A stretch of DNA of 21,135 bases from an uncultured Collinsella sp. (GTDB lineage Bacteria; Actinomycetota; Coriobacteriia; Coriobacteriales; Coriobacteriaceae), in NCBI GenBank assembly GCA_934650975.1, contig CAKUFW010000029.1, forward strand, positions 1 to 21,135, read 5' to 3'. Position numbers and translations under genes: made by a program. Numbering within the stretch: position 1 is the first letter of the stretch; each line of letters starts with the position of its first letter. The notes under the pieces were generated by a model. It did not search any database, was not told where the DNA came from, and saw only the letters and a list, made by a program, of their open reading frames with translations. Shown here one piece after another: positions 1 through 7,088 of the stretch.

Positions 1-1253
1 AGGCGCTCAAAGCCGAGGTCGCCGAGGTCAAGGCCAAGGGCCTGGCGCTCGATATGGCCCGCGGCAAGCCGTCGCCCTCCCAGGTGGACATTTCTCGCCC
101 CATGCTCGATATCCTCAATGCCGACGCCGATCTGCACGACGGCAACGTCGACTGCTCCAACTACGGCTGCTTTGAGGGCATTCCCTCGGCACGCAAGCTG
201 GCAGGGGAGTTCCTGGGCTGCCCCGCCGAGCAGACGCTCGTGCTGGGTTCGTCGAGCCTTTTGATCGAGCATGACATCGCCGGCATGTTCTGGCGTTGTG
301 GCTCGTGCGGCAGCGAGCCCTGGGACGCCTACGAGGCCGCGCACGACGGCAAGAAGGTCAAGTTCCTGTGCCCCGTTCCCGGCTACGATCGCCACTTTGG
401 CATCACCGCCGACTTGGGCATCGAGAACGTCCCCGTCGCGATGACCGACAACGGCCCCGACATGGACGAGGTCGAGCGCCTCGTTGCCGCCGACGATTCC
501 ATCAAGGGTATCTGGTGCGTGCCCAAGTATTCCAACCCCACGGGCATCACCTTTAGCGAGGACACCGTGCGTCGCCTGGTCGAGATGCCCACGGCCGCGC
601 CCGATTTCCGCATCTTCTGGGACAACGCCTACTGCGTGCACGACCTGTACGACGAGACCGACGAGCTCGCCAACATCTTTGACCTCGCTCGCGCGGCGGG
701 CACCGAGGACCGTGTGGTGGCATTCGCCTCGACGTCAAAGATCACCTTCCCGGGCGCCGGCATCGGCTTTATCGGTGCGAGCCCTGCGGTCATCGCCGAG
801 TTCTCCAAGCGCCTGAAGGCCGGCCTCATCAGCGCCGACAAGCTCAACCAGCTGCGTCACGTGCGCTTCCTTCCCACCATCGAGGCGGTCAAGGAGCACA
901 TGAAGAAGCATGCCGAGTTCCTGCGCCCGCGCTTTGAGGCCGTCGAGCGCAAGCTCACCGAGGGCCTGGGCGACACGGGTTGCGCCACCTGGACGCATCC
1001 CCGCGGCGGCTACTTTGTGAGCTTCGATGGTCCCGAGGGCTCGGCCCAGAAGGTCGCCGCGCTTTGCGCCGACTTGGGCGTCAAGCTCACGCCGGCAGGT
1101 GCTACCTGGCCCTATGGCAAGGACCCGCGCGACACCAACATCCGCATCGCGCCGAGCTATCCCACGGTCGAGGACCTGGAGGCCGCGCTCGATGTGCTGG
1201 TGCTGGCCGTTAAGCTTGTCGCTGCCGAGCTTGCGCGTGCCGAGCGCGCCTAA
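1..1253 (+). CDS. Aspartate aminotransferase, type Ic (PLP-dependent), 5' end outside the window
   Basis: PLP-dependent fold-type I aminotransferase, expected to move an amino group between aspartate or a similar amino acid and 2-oxoglutarate in the cytoplasm. The frame is open to the left edge of the window (reading ALKAEVAEVKAKGLALDMARGKPSPSQ in two overlapping parts: ALKAEVAEVKAKGLALD, then MARGKPSPSQ), so the ATG at 54 is internal and the start is upstream. The 'LALDMARGKPSPSQ' opening is typical of the MocR-like Asp aminotransferase family (PF12897). Counting from the Met at 54, a NPTG motif lies at residues 161-164, a DNAY at 190-193, and the PLP Schiff-base lysine in STSK at residue 229 (bases 738-740). 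The late IRIAPSYP probably carries the arginine that binds the substrate carboxylate. The catalytic core is intact. The family is clear; the exact amino-acid substrate is inferred. Confidence 0.9.
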   Translation, partial: ALKAEVAEVKAKGLALDMARGKPSPSQVDISRPMLDILNADADLHDGNVDCSNYGCFEGIPSARKLAGEFLGCPAEQTLVLGSSSLLIEHDIAGMFWRCGSCGSEPWDAYEAAHDGKKVKFLCPVPGYDRHFGITADLGIENVPVAMTDNGPDMDEVERLVAADDSIKGIWCVPKYSNPTGITFSEDTVRRLVEMPTAAPDFRIFWDNAYCVHDLYDETDELANIFDLARAAGTEDRVVAFASTSKITFPGAGIGFIGASPAVIAEFSKRLKAGLISADKLNQLRHVRFLPTIEAVKEHMKKHAEFLRPRFEAVERKLTEGLGDTGCATWTHPRGGYFVSFDGPEGSAQKVAALCADLGVKLTPAGATWPYGKDPRDTNIRIAPSYPTVEDLEAALDVLVLAVKLVAAELARAERA

Positions 1254-1304
1254 CGCGCGGCTTCCCGTACCATCCGCACTTTCGATACGTAAAGGAGCGT
1301 ATAC

Positions 1305-1619
1305 ATGGATTTGGGTATTTCCACCAACCCCACGCCAGAGCTCTACACCATTAAGGTCACCGGCGAGATCGATATCTCTAACGCCGATAGCCTGCGCAAT
1401 GCCATCGACCTGGCGCTCGAGCAGCCCACTGAGGCCGTTGAGCTCGATTTTGCCCAGGTGAGCTACATCGATTCGACGGGCATTGGCGTGCTCGTGGGCG
1501 CCGCGCACCACGCGGTCGACCACGGTAAGCGCTTTAGCTGCACCAATGTGCAGCCTCCGGTGATGCGCGTGGTTCAGCTGTTGGGTGTCGACCAGGAGAT
1601 TTTGATCACCGCTGCATAA
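1305..1619 (+). CDS. STAS-domain anti-sigma factor antagonist (SpoIIAA/RsbV-like)
   Basis: Single-domain STAS protein of 104 residues, the normal size for SpoIIAA/RsbV proteins. These bind a serine-kinase anti-sigma factor and release the sigma factor; phosphorylation of a conserved serine switches them off. The sequence shows the GEIDISNADSL strand-helix near the N-terminus and the diagnostic YIDSTGIGVLV motif, with Ser57 as the predicted phosphorylation site. The start is supported by AAAGGAG just upstream of ATG 1305. No anti-sigma kinase, phosphatase or sigma gene lies beside it, so its partners must be elsewhere. It follows the aminotransferase by 51 bases and may be co-transcribed, but a functional link is not evident. 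Family assignment is secure; the role (stress sigma factor, sporulation-like or another partner switch) is unknown. Confidence 0.9.
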   Translation: MDLGISTNPTPELYTIKVTGEIDISNADSLRNAIDLALEQPTEAVELDFAQVSYIDSTGIGVLVGAAHHAVDHGKRFSCTNVQPPVMRVVQLLGVDQEILITAA

Positions 1620-1663
1620 TCTTGGCCCCCAAAAGGGCGTGCCGTTTGGCATATGTTTGTGAT

Positions 1664-1691
1664 GCGCTCGGACGTTTTGGCGTCCGGGCGC
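1664..1691. terminator. Hairpin after the STAS gene
   Basis: GCGCTCGGACG (1664-1674) pairs with CGTCCGGGCGC (1681-1691) over 11 bp with one G-T wobble and the loop TTTTGG. No T-run follows, so it is a weak candidate for an intrinsic terminator. A TATACT that could be a -10 box for the tat genes directly follows at 1692-1697, but I found no matching -35. Confidence 0.4.
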
Positions 1692-1772
1692 TATACTTGA
1701 CCGAATGAATAGACGAGTTCCGGCCGAATGGCGCGGTGCGGGCTCGACTCACATCGAGCCTTGGAGGTATGT

Positions 1773-2366
1773 GTGTTTGGTATTGGAGAGGGTGAGCTCG
1801 CGATCATCGTGGTCTTCGGCTTTTTGCTGTTTGGCCCGGATAAGCTCCCGCAGATGGGCCGTACGATCGGCCGTGCCATCCGTCAGTTCCGTGAGACGCA
1901 GGAAAAGATGACGGCCGTTGTTCAGTCCGAGATTATCGATCCGGTAAGCGAGGCCGCGTCGGCCCCGGTCAAGCCCAAGAAGGCAGCTGCTGTCGACGAT
2001 GATTCCGATGCGGACGAGAACGCCGCCGAGACGGCTGCGCCCGCCAAGAAGGAGACCTTTGCCGAGCGTCGCGCCCGCCTTGCCGCCGAGAAGGCTGCGA
2101 GCGAGGGTGCTGCTGAGGGCGAGGGCGCTGCCGAGGATCCTGCGACCGAGGGCGTCGAGCCCGCCACTGCCGAGTCCGAGGCCACAGCCGCTGTCGAGCC
2201 CGAGCCTGCTGCAGAGCCGGAGCCCGAGCCGGCAGAGCCCACGACGGCTGACCTCTACGCCCGTCGTCCCCGCAAGCGCAAGGCCGTCGTCGACCAGCTC
2301 GCCCGCGAGCTCGAGGCCGAAGACGAGGCCGCTGCCGCCGACGCCCCGAAGGGAGGCGACGAGTAA
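1773..2366 (+). CDS. tatB: Twin-arginine translocase subunit, TatA/TatB family (TatB-like), with long acidic tail
   Basis: Membrane component of the Tat pathway, which exports folded, often cofactor-bearing proteins. I choose the GTG at 1773: GGAGG lies 5 bases upstream at 1763-1767, and the protein then begins MFGIGEGELAIIVVFGFLLF, the expected short N-out helix. The ATG at 1728 would add 15 unlikely residues. After the helix come FGPDKLPQMGRTIG and an amphipathic helix. Glutamate at position 8 and the Gly-Pro hinge are TatB-like; the overall look is also consistent with a dual-role TatA. Residues from about 60 to 197 are a low-complexity Ala/Glu/Pro region, probably disordered, much longer than usual for TatA. 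The stop overlaps the tatC start as TAATG, so the two are translationally coupled. A separate TatA gene is not in this window. Confidence 0.88.
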   Translation: MFGIGEGELAIIVVFGFLLFGPDKLPQMGRTIGRAIRQFRETQEKMTAVVQSEIIDPVSEAASAPVKPKKAAAVDDDSDADENAAETAAPAKKETFAERRARLAAEKAASEGAAEGEGAAEDPATEGVEPATAESEATAAVEPEPAAEPEPEPAEPTTADLYARRPRKRKAVVDQLARELEAEDEAAAADAPKGGDE

Positions 2367-3166
2367 TGCCAATCGGACCTGCGCGTATGCCGCTCTTCGA
2401 TCACCTGGGAGAGCTCCGTCGCCGTCTGACCATCGTGGTCGTGTCGGTGTTTGCCGCCGCTATCGTGCTGTATTTCGCCACGCCCGTGGTGCTCGATATC
2501 CTGGAAGACCCTATCCGCTCCTTTGTGCCGGACGGTAAGTTCTACATCACCACCACGCTCGGCGGCTTTGGCCTGCGCTTCTCGCTGGCCATCAAGATGG
2601 CCGTGGTCATGTGCACGCCCATGATTATCTGGCAGATCCTGGCATTTTTCCTGCCGGCGCTGCGCCCCAACGAGCGCAAGTGGGTCGTGCCCACGGTGCT
2701 CGCCTCGACGGTGCTGTTCTTCCTGGGCGCTATCTTCTGCTACTTCATCATTATCCCGGCAGGCTTTGAGTGGCTCATCGGCGAGACCTCGGCCGTCGCT
2801 ACGGCGCTGCCCGATCTGGAGAACTACGTCAACATGGAGCTGCTCTTTATGATCGGCTTTGGTGTGGCGTTTGAGCTGCCGCTCATCATCTTCTACCTGT
2901 CCGTTTTCCACATCGTGTCCTACGCTGCTTTCCGCAGCGCCTGGCGCTACGTGTACGTAGGCCTGCTCGTGGGTTCGGCTGTGATCACGCCCGACGGCTC
3001 GCCCGTTACGCTGGGTCTCATGTATGGCGCCCTGCTTTCGCTCTACGAGATCTCGCTCGCTATCGCCCGCGTGGTCATTACCGCGCGCGAGGGCAAGGAA
3101 GGCCTGTTCGTGAGCCGTCTGGACCTGTTCTCGGACGACGAGGACGACGAGGACGACGAGGAGTAA
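2366..3166 (+). CDS. tatC: Sec-independent protein translocase TatC
   Basis: Core receptor of the Tat translocon that recognises the twin-arginine signal peptide. The protein has 266 residues, the normal size, with six predicted membrane segments. Near the N-terminus it has the conserved FDHLGELRRRL signal-binding motif, and the GVAFELP motif carries Glu170, the same number as the key glutamate of E. coli TatC. Later ITPDGSP and LYEISL match the family. The ATG overlaps the upstream stop (TAATG), with GGGAGG at 2351-2356 as ribosome-binding site; a downstream ATG at 2387 is a less likely start. The C-terminus is an unusual acid cluster, SDDEDDEDDEE, whose final GAG-GAG codons appear to serve as the Shine-Dalgarno for hypA. 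Confidence 0.96.
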   Translation: MPIGPARMPLFDHLGELRRRLTIVVVSVFAAAIVLYFATPVVLDILEDPIRSFVPDGKFYITTTLGGFGLRFSLAIKMAVVMCTPMIIWQILAFFLPALRPNERKWVVPTVLASTVLFFLGAIFCYFIIIPAGFEWLIGETSAVATALPDLENYVNMELLFMIGFGVAFELPLIIFYLSVFHIVSYAAFRSAWRYVYVGLLVGSAVITPDGSPVTLGLMYGALLSLYEISLAIARVVITAREGKEGLFVSRLDLFSDDEDDEDDEE

Positions 3167-3172
3167 AACGGT

Positions 3173-3529
3173 ATGCACGAGGTTGGCATTGTCAACGGCA
3201 TACTCGATACAGTGATTCGCGCGGCGCGTGGGGCGGGGGCCTCGCGCGCCGTTTTGGTAACGCTTCGTATCGGGGATATGACCGAGGTCGTGCGCGAGGC
3301 ACTCGACTTTGCGTGGGAGACGTTTCGCGATGAGGACCCGCTCACGCGCTGCTGCGAGCTTGCCGTGGAGGAAGTCCATCCACAAAGCGAGTGTCTGGAC
3401 TGCGGCGAGGTCTTTGAGCACGACCGCTTTCATTGCCGCTGCCCCCAATGTGGCGGTGCCAACGTGCGCCTACTGCACGGCCGCGAGCTCGACATCGCAA
3501 GCATCGAAATCGAAACCCCCGACGATTAG
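3173..3529 (+). CDS. hypA: Hydrogenase nickel incorporation protein HypA
   Basis: Nickel metallochaperone that works with HypB to load Ni into the large subunit of [NiFe] hydrogenase. The 118-residue length is typical. The N-terminal MHE, whose His2 is the nickel ligand in characterised HypA proteins, is present. A structural zinc site is formed by C74-x2-C77 and C90-x2-C93. An additional cysteine (C88) and His87 sit next to the second pair. The start is 7 bases after the tatC stop; the GGAG at 3160-3163, within the last tatC codons, is 9 bases upstream. The order tatB-tatC-hypA-hypB is consistent with biogenesis of an exported hydrogenase. The other hyp genes and the hydrogenase itself lie outside the window. 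Confidence 0.93.
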   Translation: MHEVGIVNGILDTVIRAARGAGASRAVLVTLRIGDMTEVVREALDFAWETFRDEDPLTRCCELAVEEVHPQSECLDCGEVFEHDRFHCRCPQCGGANVRLLHGRELDIASIEIETPDD

Positions 3530-3531
3530 CC

Positions 3532-3559
3532 CACTAGCCATCTAGTGATGGGGTATAAA
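3532..3559. promoter_or_regulatory. Inverted repeat CACTAG-N4-CTAGTG and TATAAA box before hypB
   Basis: In the 55-base gap between hypA and hypB, CACTAG (3532-3537) and CTAGTG (3542-3547) form a perfect 6-bp inverted repeat around CCAT. A TATAAA (3554-3559) follows and could be a -10 box. No good -35 was found. It could be an operator, a short hairpin or chance. Confidence 0.3.
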
Positions 3560-3584
3560 GGGGCCAAAGTAAGGAGCGCCGAGT

Positions 3585-4268
3585 ATGGCTGAGAAAACGA
3601 TTGATATCGCATCGCCGATTCTGTCGCGCAATGAGCGCCTGGCAGATCAGCTGCGTCAGCGATTTAATGAGACAAACACCTATGTGATCAATGTGCTGTC
3701 GAGTCCTGGCTCGGGTAAGACCACCACGATTCTGGGCACCAACGAGCGCCTGCGTGACAAGGCTGGCCTGCGTTGCGCCGTCATCGAGGGCGATATCGCC
3801 TCGGATGTCGACGCCATTACCATGAAGGAAGCCGGCATGCCCGCCATCCAGATCAACACGGGCGGCCTGTGCCACCTCGAGGGCAACATGATCACGGAGG
3901 CTGTCGATGCGTTCGACCAGGCCGTCGGTCTGGAGAACATCGACGTCATCTTTATCGAAAACGTGGGTAACCTGGTCTGCCCGGTCGACTTTGACCTGGG
4001 CGAGAACCTGTCCATCATGATCCTCTCGGTGCCCGAGGGTGACGACAAACCCATTAAGTACCCGGGTATCTTCCAGCACGCCGGCGCACAGCTGCTCAAC
4101 AAGGTCGATGTGGCCCCGGCTTTCGATTTTGACATGGATAGGTATACTAAGACACTCGATGACCTCAATCCGCAGGCGCCGCGGTTTGCCGTGAGCGCGC
4201 GCAAGGGCGAGGGCATGGATGCCTGGTGCGATTGGCTCATCGGGCAGATTGAGCAAGCAAGGGCGTAA
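3585..4268 (+). CDS. hypB: Hydrogenase nickel incorporation GTPase HypB
   Basis: SIMIBI-class GTPase that drives nickel delivery from HypA/SlyD to [NiFe] hydrogenase. In 227 residues the sequence shows the Walker A SSPGSGKTT (39-47), the metal-site motif NTGGLCHLEG with Cys96-His97, the ENVGNLVCP motif with Cys132, and the guanine-recognition motif NKVD (172-175). AAGGAG upstream supports the ATG at 3585. The protein is a short form: the N-terminus (MAEKTIDIASP) has neither the CxxCGC high-affinity Ni site of E. coli HypB nor the histidine-rich stretch of rhizobial HypB. Nickel storage, if needed, would have to come from another protein. The function call is firm; whether the organism uses it only for hydrogenase is not shown here. 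Confidence 0.95.
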   Translation: MAEKTIDIASPILSRNERLADQLRQRFNETNTYVINVLSSPGSGKTTTILGTNERLRDKAGLRCAVIEGDIASDVDAITMKEAGMPAIQINTGGLCHLEGNMITEAVDAFDQAVGLENIDVIFIENVGNLVCPVDFDLGENLSIMILSVPEGDDKPIKYPGIFQHAGAQLLNKVDVAPAFDFDMDRYTKTLDDLNPQAPRFAVSARKGEGMDAWCDWLIGQIEQARA

Positions 4269-4322
4269 GTCGGCCGCCATACGGGCGGGCGTAGCCGCAG
4301 AGATACGAGATAGGAGCCTCTT

Positions 4323-6932
4323 TTGAAGCTCATCATCGCCGAGAAAAACGACGCCGCGCGTCAGATTGCCGAGCGTCTGTCCACGGGCAAACCCAAAAAG
4401 GACAAGGTGTACAACACCGCCATCTACCGTTTTGAGTGGAAGGGCGAGGAGTGCGTGACCATCGGCCTTGCCGGTCACATCCTGGCGCCCGATTTTTGCG
4501 ACAGCGTGCTGTTCGATAAAAAGCTGGGCTGGTATTCGGTGACCGAGGACGGCGAGATGCTGCCGGCCGATATGCCCGATGGCCTGGCCCGCCCGCCGTA
4601 CGATACCAAGCGCAAGCCGTTCCTTGCCGATGGTATCTCCATCAAGGGCTGGAAGCTCGAGAGCCTGCCTTACCTCACCTGGGCACCCGTCATTAAGCTG
4701 CCGGCTGAGAAGGAGCTCATTCGTTCGCTCAAAAACCTGGCCAAGAAGTCCGACAGCGTCATTATCGCCACGGACTTTGACCGCGAGGGCGAGCTCATTG
4801 GCTCGGACGCCCTCAACAAGGTGCGCGAGGTGGCGCCGGACCTGCCGGTTGCCCGCGCCCAGTATTCTTCGTTTACCAAGGCCGAGATCACGCAGGCCTT
4901 CGATAACCTCGTCTCGCTCGACCAGAACCTGGCCGACGCCGGCGAGAGCCGCCAGCATATCGACCTCATCTGGGGCGCGGTGCTCACGCGCTACCTGACG
5001 CTCGCCAAGTTCGGCGGTTTTGGCAACGTGCGCTCTGCCGGCCGCGTGCAGACGCCGACGCTCGCCCTGGTGGTCGAGCGCGAGCGCGAGCGCATGGCGT
5101 TTGTGCCCGAGGACTATTGGCAGATTCGCGGCATGGGCGCCGCGCAGGGTGCCGCCGAGGACGATCGCTTTAAGATCGCGCACAAGACGGCGCGCTTTAC
5201 CGACAAAGACGCTGCCGAGACAGCGTACGGCCATGTTGACGGCGCCACGACGGCAACCGTCGCCGCGGTGACCAAGCGCTCGCGCAAGCAGCAGCCGCCC
5301 ACGCCGTTCGCGACGACCTCGCTGCAGGCTGCCGCCGCAGCCGAGGGTATCTCGCCTGCGCGTACCATGCGCATCGCCGAGTCCCTCTACATGGCGGGCC
5401 TCATCAGCTACCCGCGTGTCGACAACACCGTGTACCCCGCGACGCTCGACCTGGGCGCCGTGGTGAGCGACCTGGCAAAGATCAACCCGGCGCTGGCGCC
5501 CGTGTGCAAAAAGGTGCTCGCCGGTCCCATGAAGCCCACGCGCGGCAAGGTCGAGACCACCGACCACCCGCCCATCTACCCCACGGGCGAGGGCGATCCG
5601 TCCACGCTCGATGGTGGTCAGCGCAAGCTCTACGACCTCATCGCCCGCCGCTTCCTGGCGACGCTCATGGGTCCCGCGACTATCGAAAACACCAAGCTCG
5701 AGCTCGATGTGAACGGCGAGCCGTTCGTGGCCTCGGGCGACGTGCTCGTGACCCCGGGCTTCCGCGAGGCCTATCCGTACGGTCTTAAGCGCGACGAGCA
5801 GATGCCGCCGCTGGAGCAGGGCGATACGGTCGACGTGTTCGACATTAAGCTCGAAGCCAAGCAGACCGAGCCGCCTGCGCGCTACAGCCAGGGCAAGCTC
5901 GTGCAGGAGATGGAAAAGCGCGGCCTGGGCACCAAGTCCACGCGCGCGAGCATCATCGAGCGCCTGTATGCCGTGCGCTACCTCAAAAACGATCCCGTGG
6001 AGCCGAGCCAGCTGGGTATCGCCATCATCGACGCGCTGACGCAGTTTGCCCCGCGCATCACGAGTCCCGATATGACCAGCGAGCTCGACGGCGACATGAC
6101 CCGTGTGGAGCGCGGCGAGGATACCGAGGAGCATGTCGTGACGCACTCGCGCGCGCTGCTGGCCGGCGTGCTCGACGAGCTGCTCAAGCATACGCAGGAG
6201 CTGGGCGACGCCATCAGCGACGCCGTCACGGCCGATGCGCGCGTGGGCGCCTGCCCCAAGTGCGGCAAGGACCTGGTTATGAAGACGAGCGCCAAGACCC
6301 GCGGCAGCTTCATTGGCTGCATGGGCTGGCCCGACTGCGACGTGACCTATCCGGTGCCGAGCGGCGTCAAGGTGAGCCCGCTCGAGGGCGAGGCGGCCGT
6401 GTGCCCCGAGTGCGGCGCGCCGCGCATCAAGTGCCAGCCGTTCCGCCAGAAGGCTTTCGAGATTTGCGTGAACCCGACGTGCCCCACCAACTACGAGCCC
6501 GACCTTAAAGTGGGCGAGTGCAAGGTGTGCGCCGAGGCCGGACGCCATGGCGACCTGATCGCGCACAAGAGCGAGAAGAGCGGCAAGCGTTTTATCCGCT
6601 GCACCAACTACGATGACTGCGGCGTGAGCTATCCGCTGCCGGCGCGTGGCAAGCTCGAGGCGACGGGCGAGACCTGTCCCGAGTGCGGCGCCCCCATCGT
6701 GGTGGTCAACACGGCGCGCGGCCCGTGGCGCATCTGCGTCAACATGGACTGCCCGACCAAGGAAAAGAAGCCCGCCCGCGGCCGCAAGACTGCGACCAAG
6801 GCGAGTACGGCGAAGAAGACCACGGCTGCAAAGAAGACCGCGGCTGCGAAGAAGACGACGGCCAAAAAGACGGCCGCTAAGAAGACGACGGCAAAAAAGG
6901 CCGCGACTAAGAAGGCCGCCGCCGACAAATAG
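4323..6932 (+). CDS. topA: DNA topoisomerase I, archaeal-type, with four zinc ribbons and a lysine-rich tail
   Basis: Type IA topoisomerase that relaxes negative supercoils. The TTG at 4323 is the start: AGGAG at 4312-4316 lies 6 bases upstream and the protein opens directly with the TOPRIM strand MKLIIAEKNDAARQIAERL. The second TOPRIM acidic motif DFDREGELIG begins at Asp151. The catalytic tyrosine is Tyr363 in LISYPRVDNTVYP, where standard bacterial TopA has Y-x-RTDS. This, plus AGESRQHIDLIWG and SAGRVQTPTLALVVERE, matches the archaeal TopA branch. From about residue 640 there are four Cys4 zinc ribbons (starting CPKC, CPEC, CKVC, CPEC), then a histone H1-like tail of about 45 residues of AKKT/AAKK repeats. 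A basic tail also occurs in mycobacterial TopI. At 869 residues it is complete. Which type IA enzyme (I or III) it replaces cannot be told from the window. Confidence 0.92.
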   Translation: MKLIIAEKNDAARQIAERLSTGKPKKDKVYNTAIYRFEWKGEECVTIGLAGHILAPDFCDSVLFDKKLGWYSVTEDGEMLPADMPDGLARPPYDTKRKPFLADGISIKGWKLESLPYLTWAPVIKLPAEKELIRSLKNLAKKSDSVIIATDFDREGELIGSDALNKVREVAPDLPVARAQYSSFTKAEITQAFDNLVSLDQNLADAGESRQHIDLIWGAVLTRYLTLAKFGGFGNVRSAGRVQTPTLALVVERERERMAFVPEDYWQIRGMGAAQGAAEDDRFKIAHKTARFTDKDAAETAYGHVDGATTATVAAVTKRSRKQQPPTPFATTSLQAAAAAEGISPARTMRIAESLYMAGLISYPRVDNTVYPATLDLGAVVSDLAKINPALAPVCKKVLAGPMKPTRGKVETTDHPPIYPTGEGDPSTLDGGQRKLYDLIARRFLATLMGPATIENTKLELDVNGEPFVASGDVLVTPGFREAYPYGLKRDEQMPPLEQGDTVDVFDIKLEAKQTEPPARYSQGKLVQEMEKRGLGTKSTRASIIERLYAVRYLKNDPVEPSQLGIAIIDALTQFAPRITSPDMTSELDGDMTRVERGEDTEEHVVTHSRALLAGVLDELLKHTQELGDAISDAVTADARVGACPKCGKDLVMKTSAKTRGSFIGCMGWPDCDVTYPVPSGVKVSPLEGEAAVCPECGAPRIKCQPFRQKAFEICVNPTCPTNYEPDLKVGECKVCAEAGRHGDLIAHKSEKSGKRFIRCTNYDDCGVSYPLPARGKLEATGETCPECGAPIVVVNTARGPWRICVNMDCPTKEKKPARGRKTATKASTAKKTTAAKKTAAAKKTTAKKTAAKKTTAKKAATKKAAADK
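6803..6931 (+). repeat. AAG-AAG-rich repeats coding the topA lysine/alanine tail
   Basis: The last codons of topA repeat imperfect units such as AAGAAGACGACGGC, coding AKKT/AAKK modules. Such tracts can change length by slippage, so tail length may vary between strains. Confidence 0.6.
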
Positions 6933-6958
6933 CCGAACAGCGACGCAACACAGCAACA

Positions 6959-6996
6959 GGGGCCGGGTGCGCGAATCCAAACGCGCACCCGGCCCC
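6959..6996. terminator. 15-bp perfect GC hairpin after topA
   Basis: GGGGCCGGGTGCGCG (6959-6973) pairs perfectly with CGCGCACCCGGCCCC (6982-6996) around an 8-base loop. It lies 27 bases after the topA stop at a convergent junction. No T-run follows, so termination would be of the strong-hairpin or factor-assisted kind. Confidence 0.6.
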
Positions 6997-7003
6997 GCTC
7001 ATG

Positions 7004-7070
7004 AGTTGCGGTGAAATAGTTCTTATTTGAGCTTGCAGGGCTCAAAAACCGGAACTATTCCACCGCAACT
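7004..7070. repeat. Long two-part hairpin between convergent genes
   Basis: AGTTGCGGTGAAATAGTTC (7004-7022) pairs with 7052-7070 over 19 bp with one mismatch. Inside it TTTGAGC (7026-7032) pairs with GCTCAAA (7040-7046) around the loop TTGCAGG. It lies between the topA terminator hairpin and the end of the minus-strand gene. It may be a bidirectional terminator for that gene or a copy of a dispersed palindromic repeat. Confidence 0.6.
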
Positions 7071-7088
7071 TCTTGTTGGTAGGGGAGT

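Noticed and set aside
735..1652. Minus-strand open frame of 305 codons across the aminotransferase end and STAS gene
   Set aside because: It covers two recognised plus-strand genes and their gap, and has no ribosome-binding site or known motif.
1728..1772. ATG 1728 as start of the TatA/TatB-family gene
   Set aside because: It places 15 polar residues before the export helix; GTG 1773 has a well-spaced GGAGG and gives the family's MFGIG opening.
3534..6980. Minus-strand open frame of 1148 codons opposite hypB and topA
   Set aside because: It is antisense to two clearly recognised genes and its translation is His/Arg/Gly-rich without any family motif. Long antisense frames are expected in GC-biased DNA.
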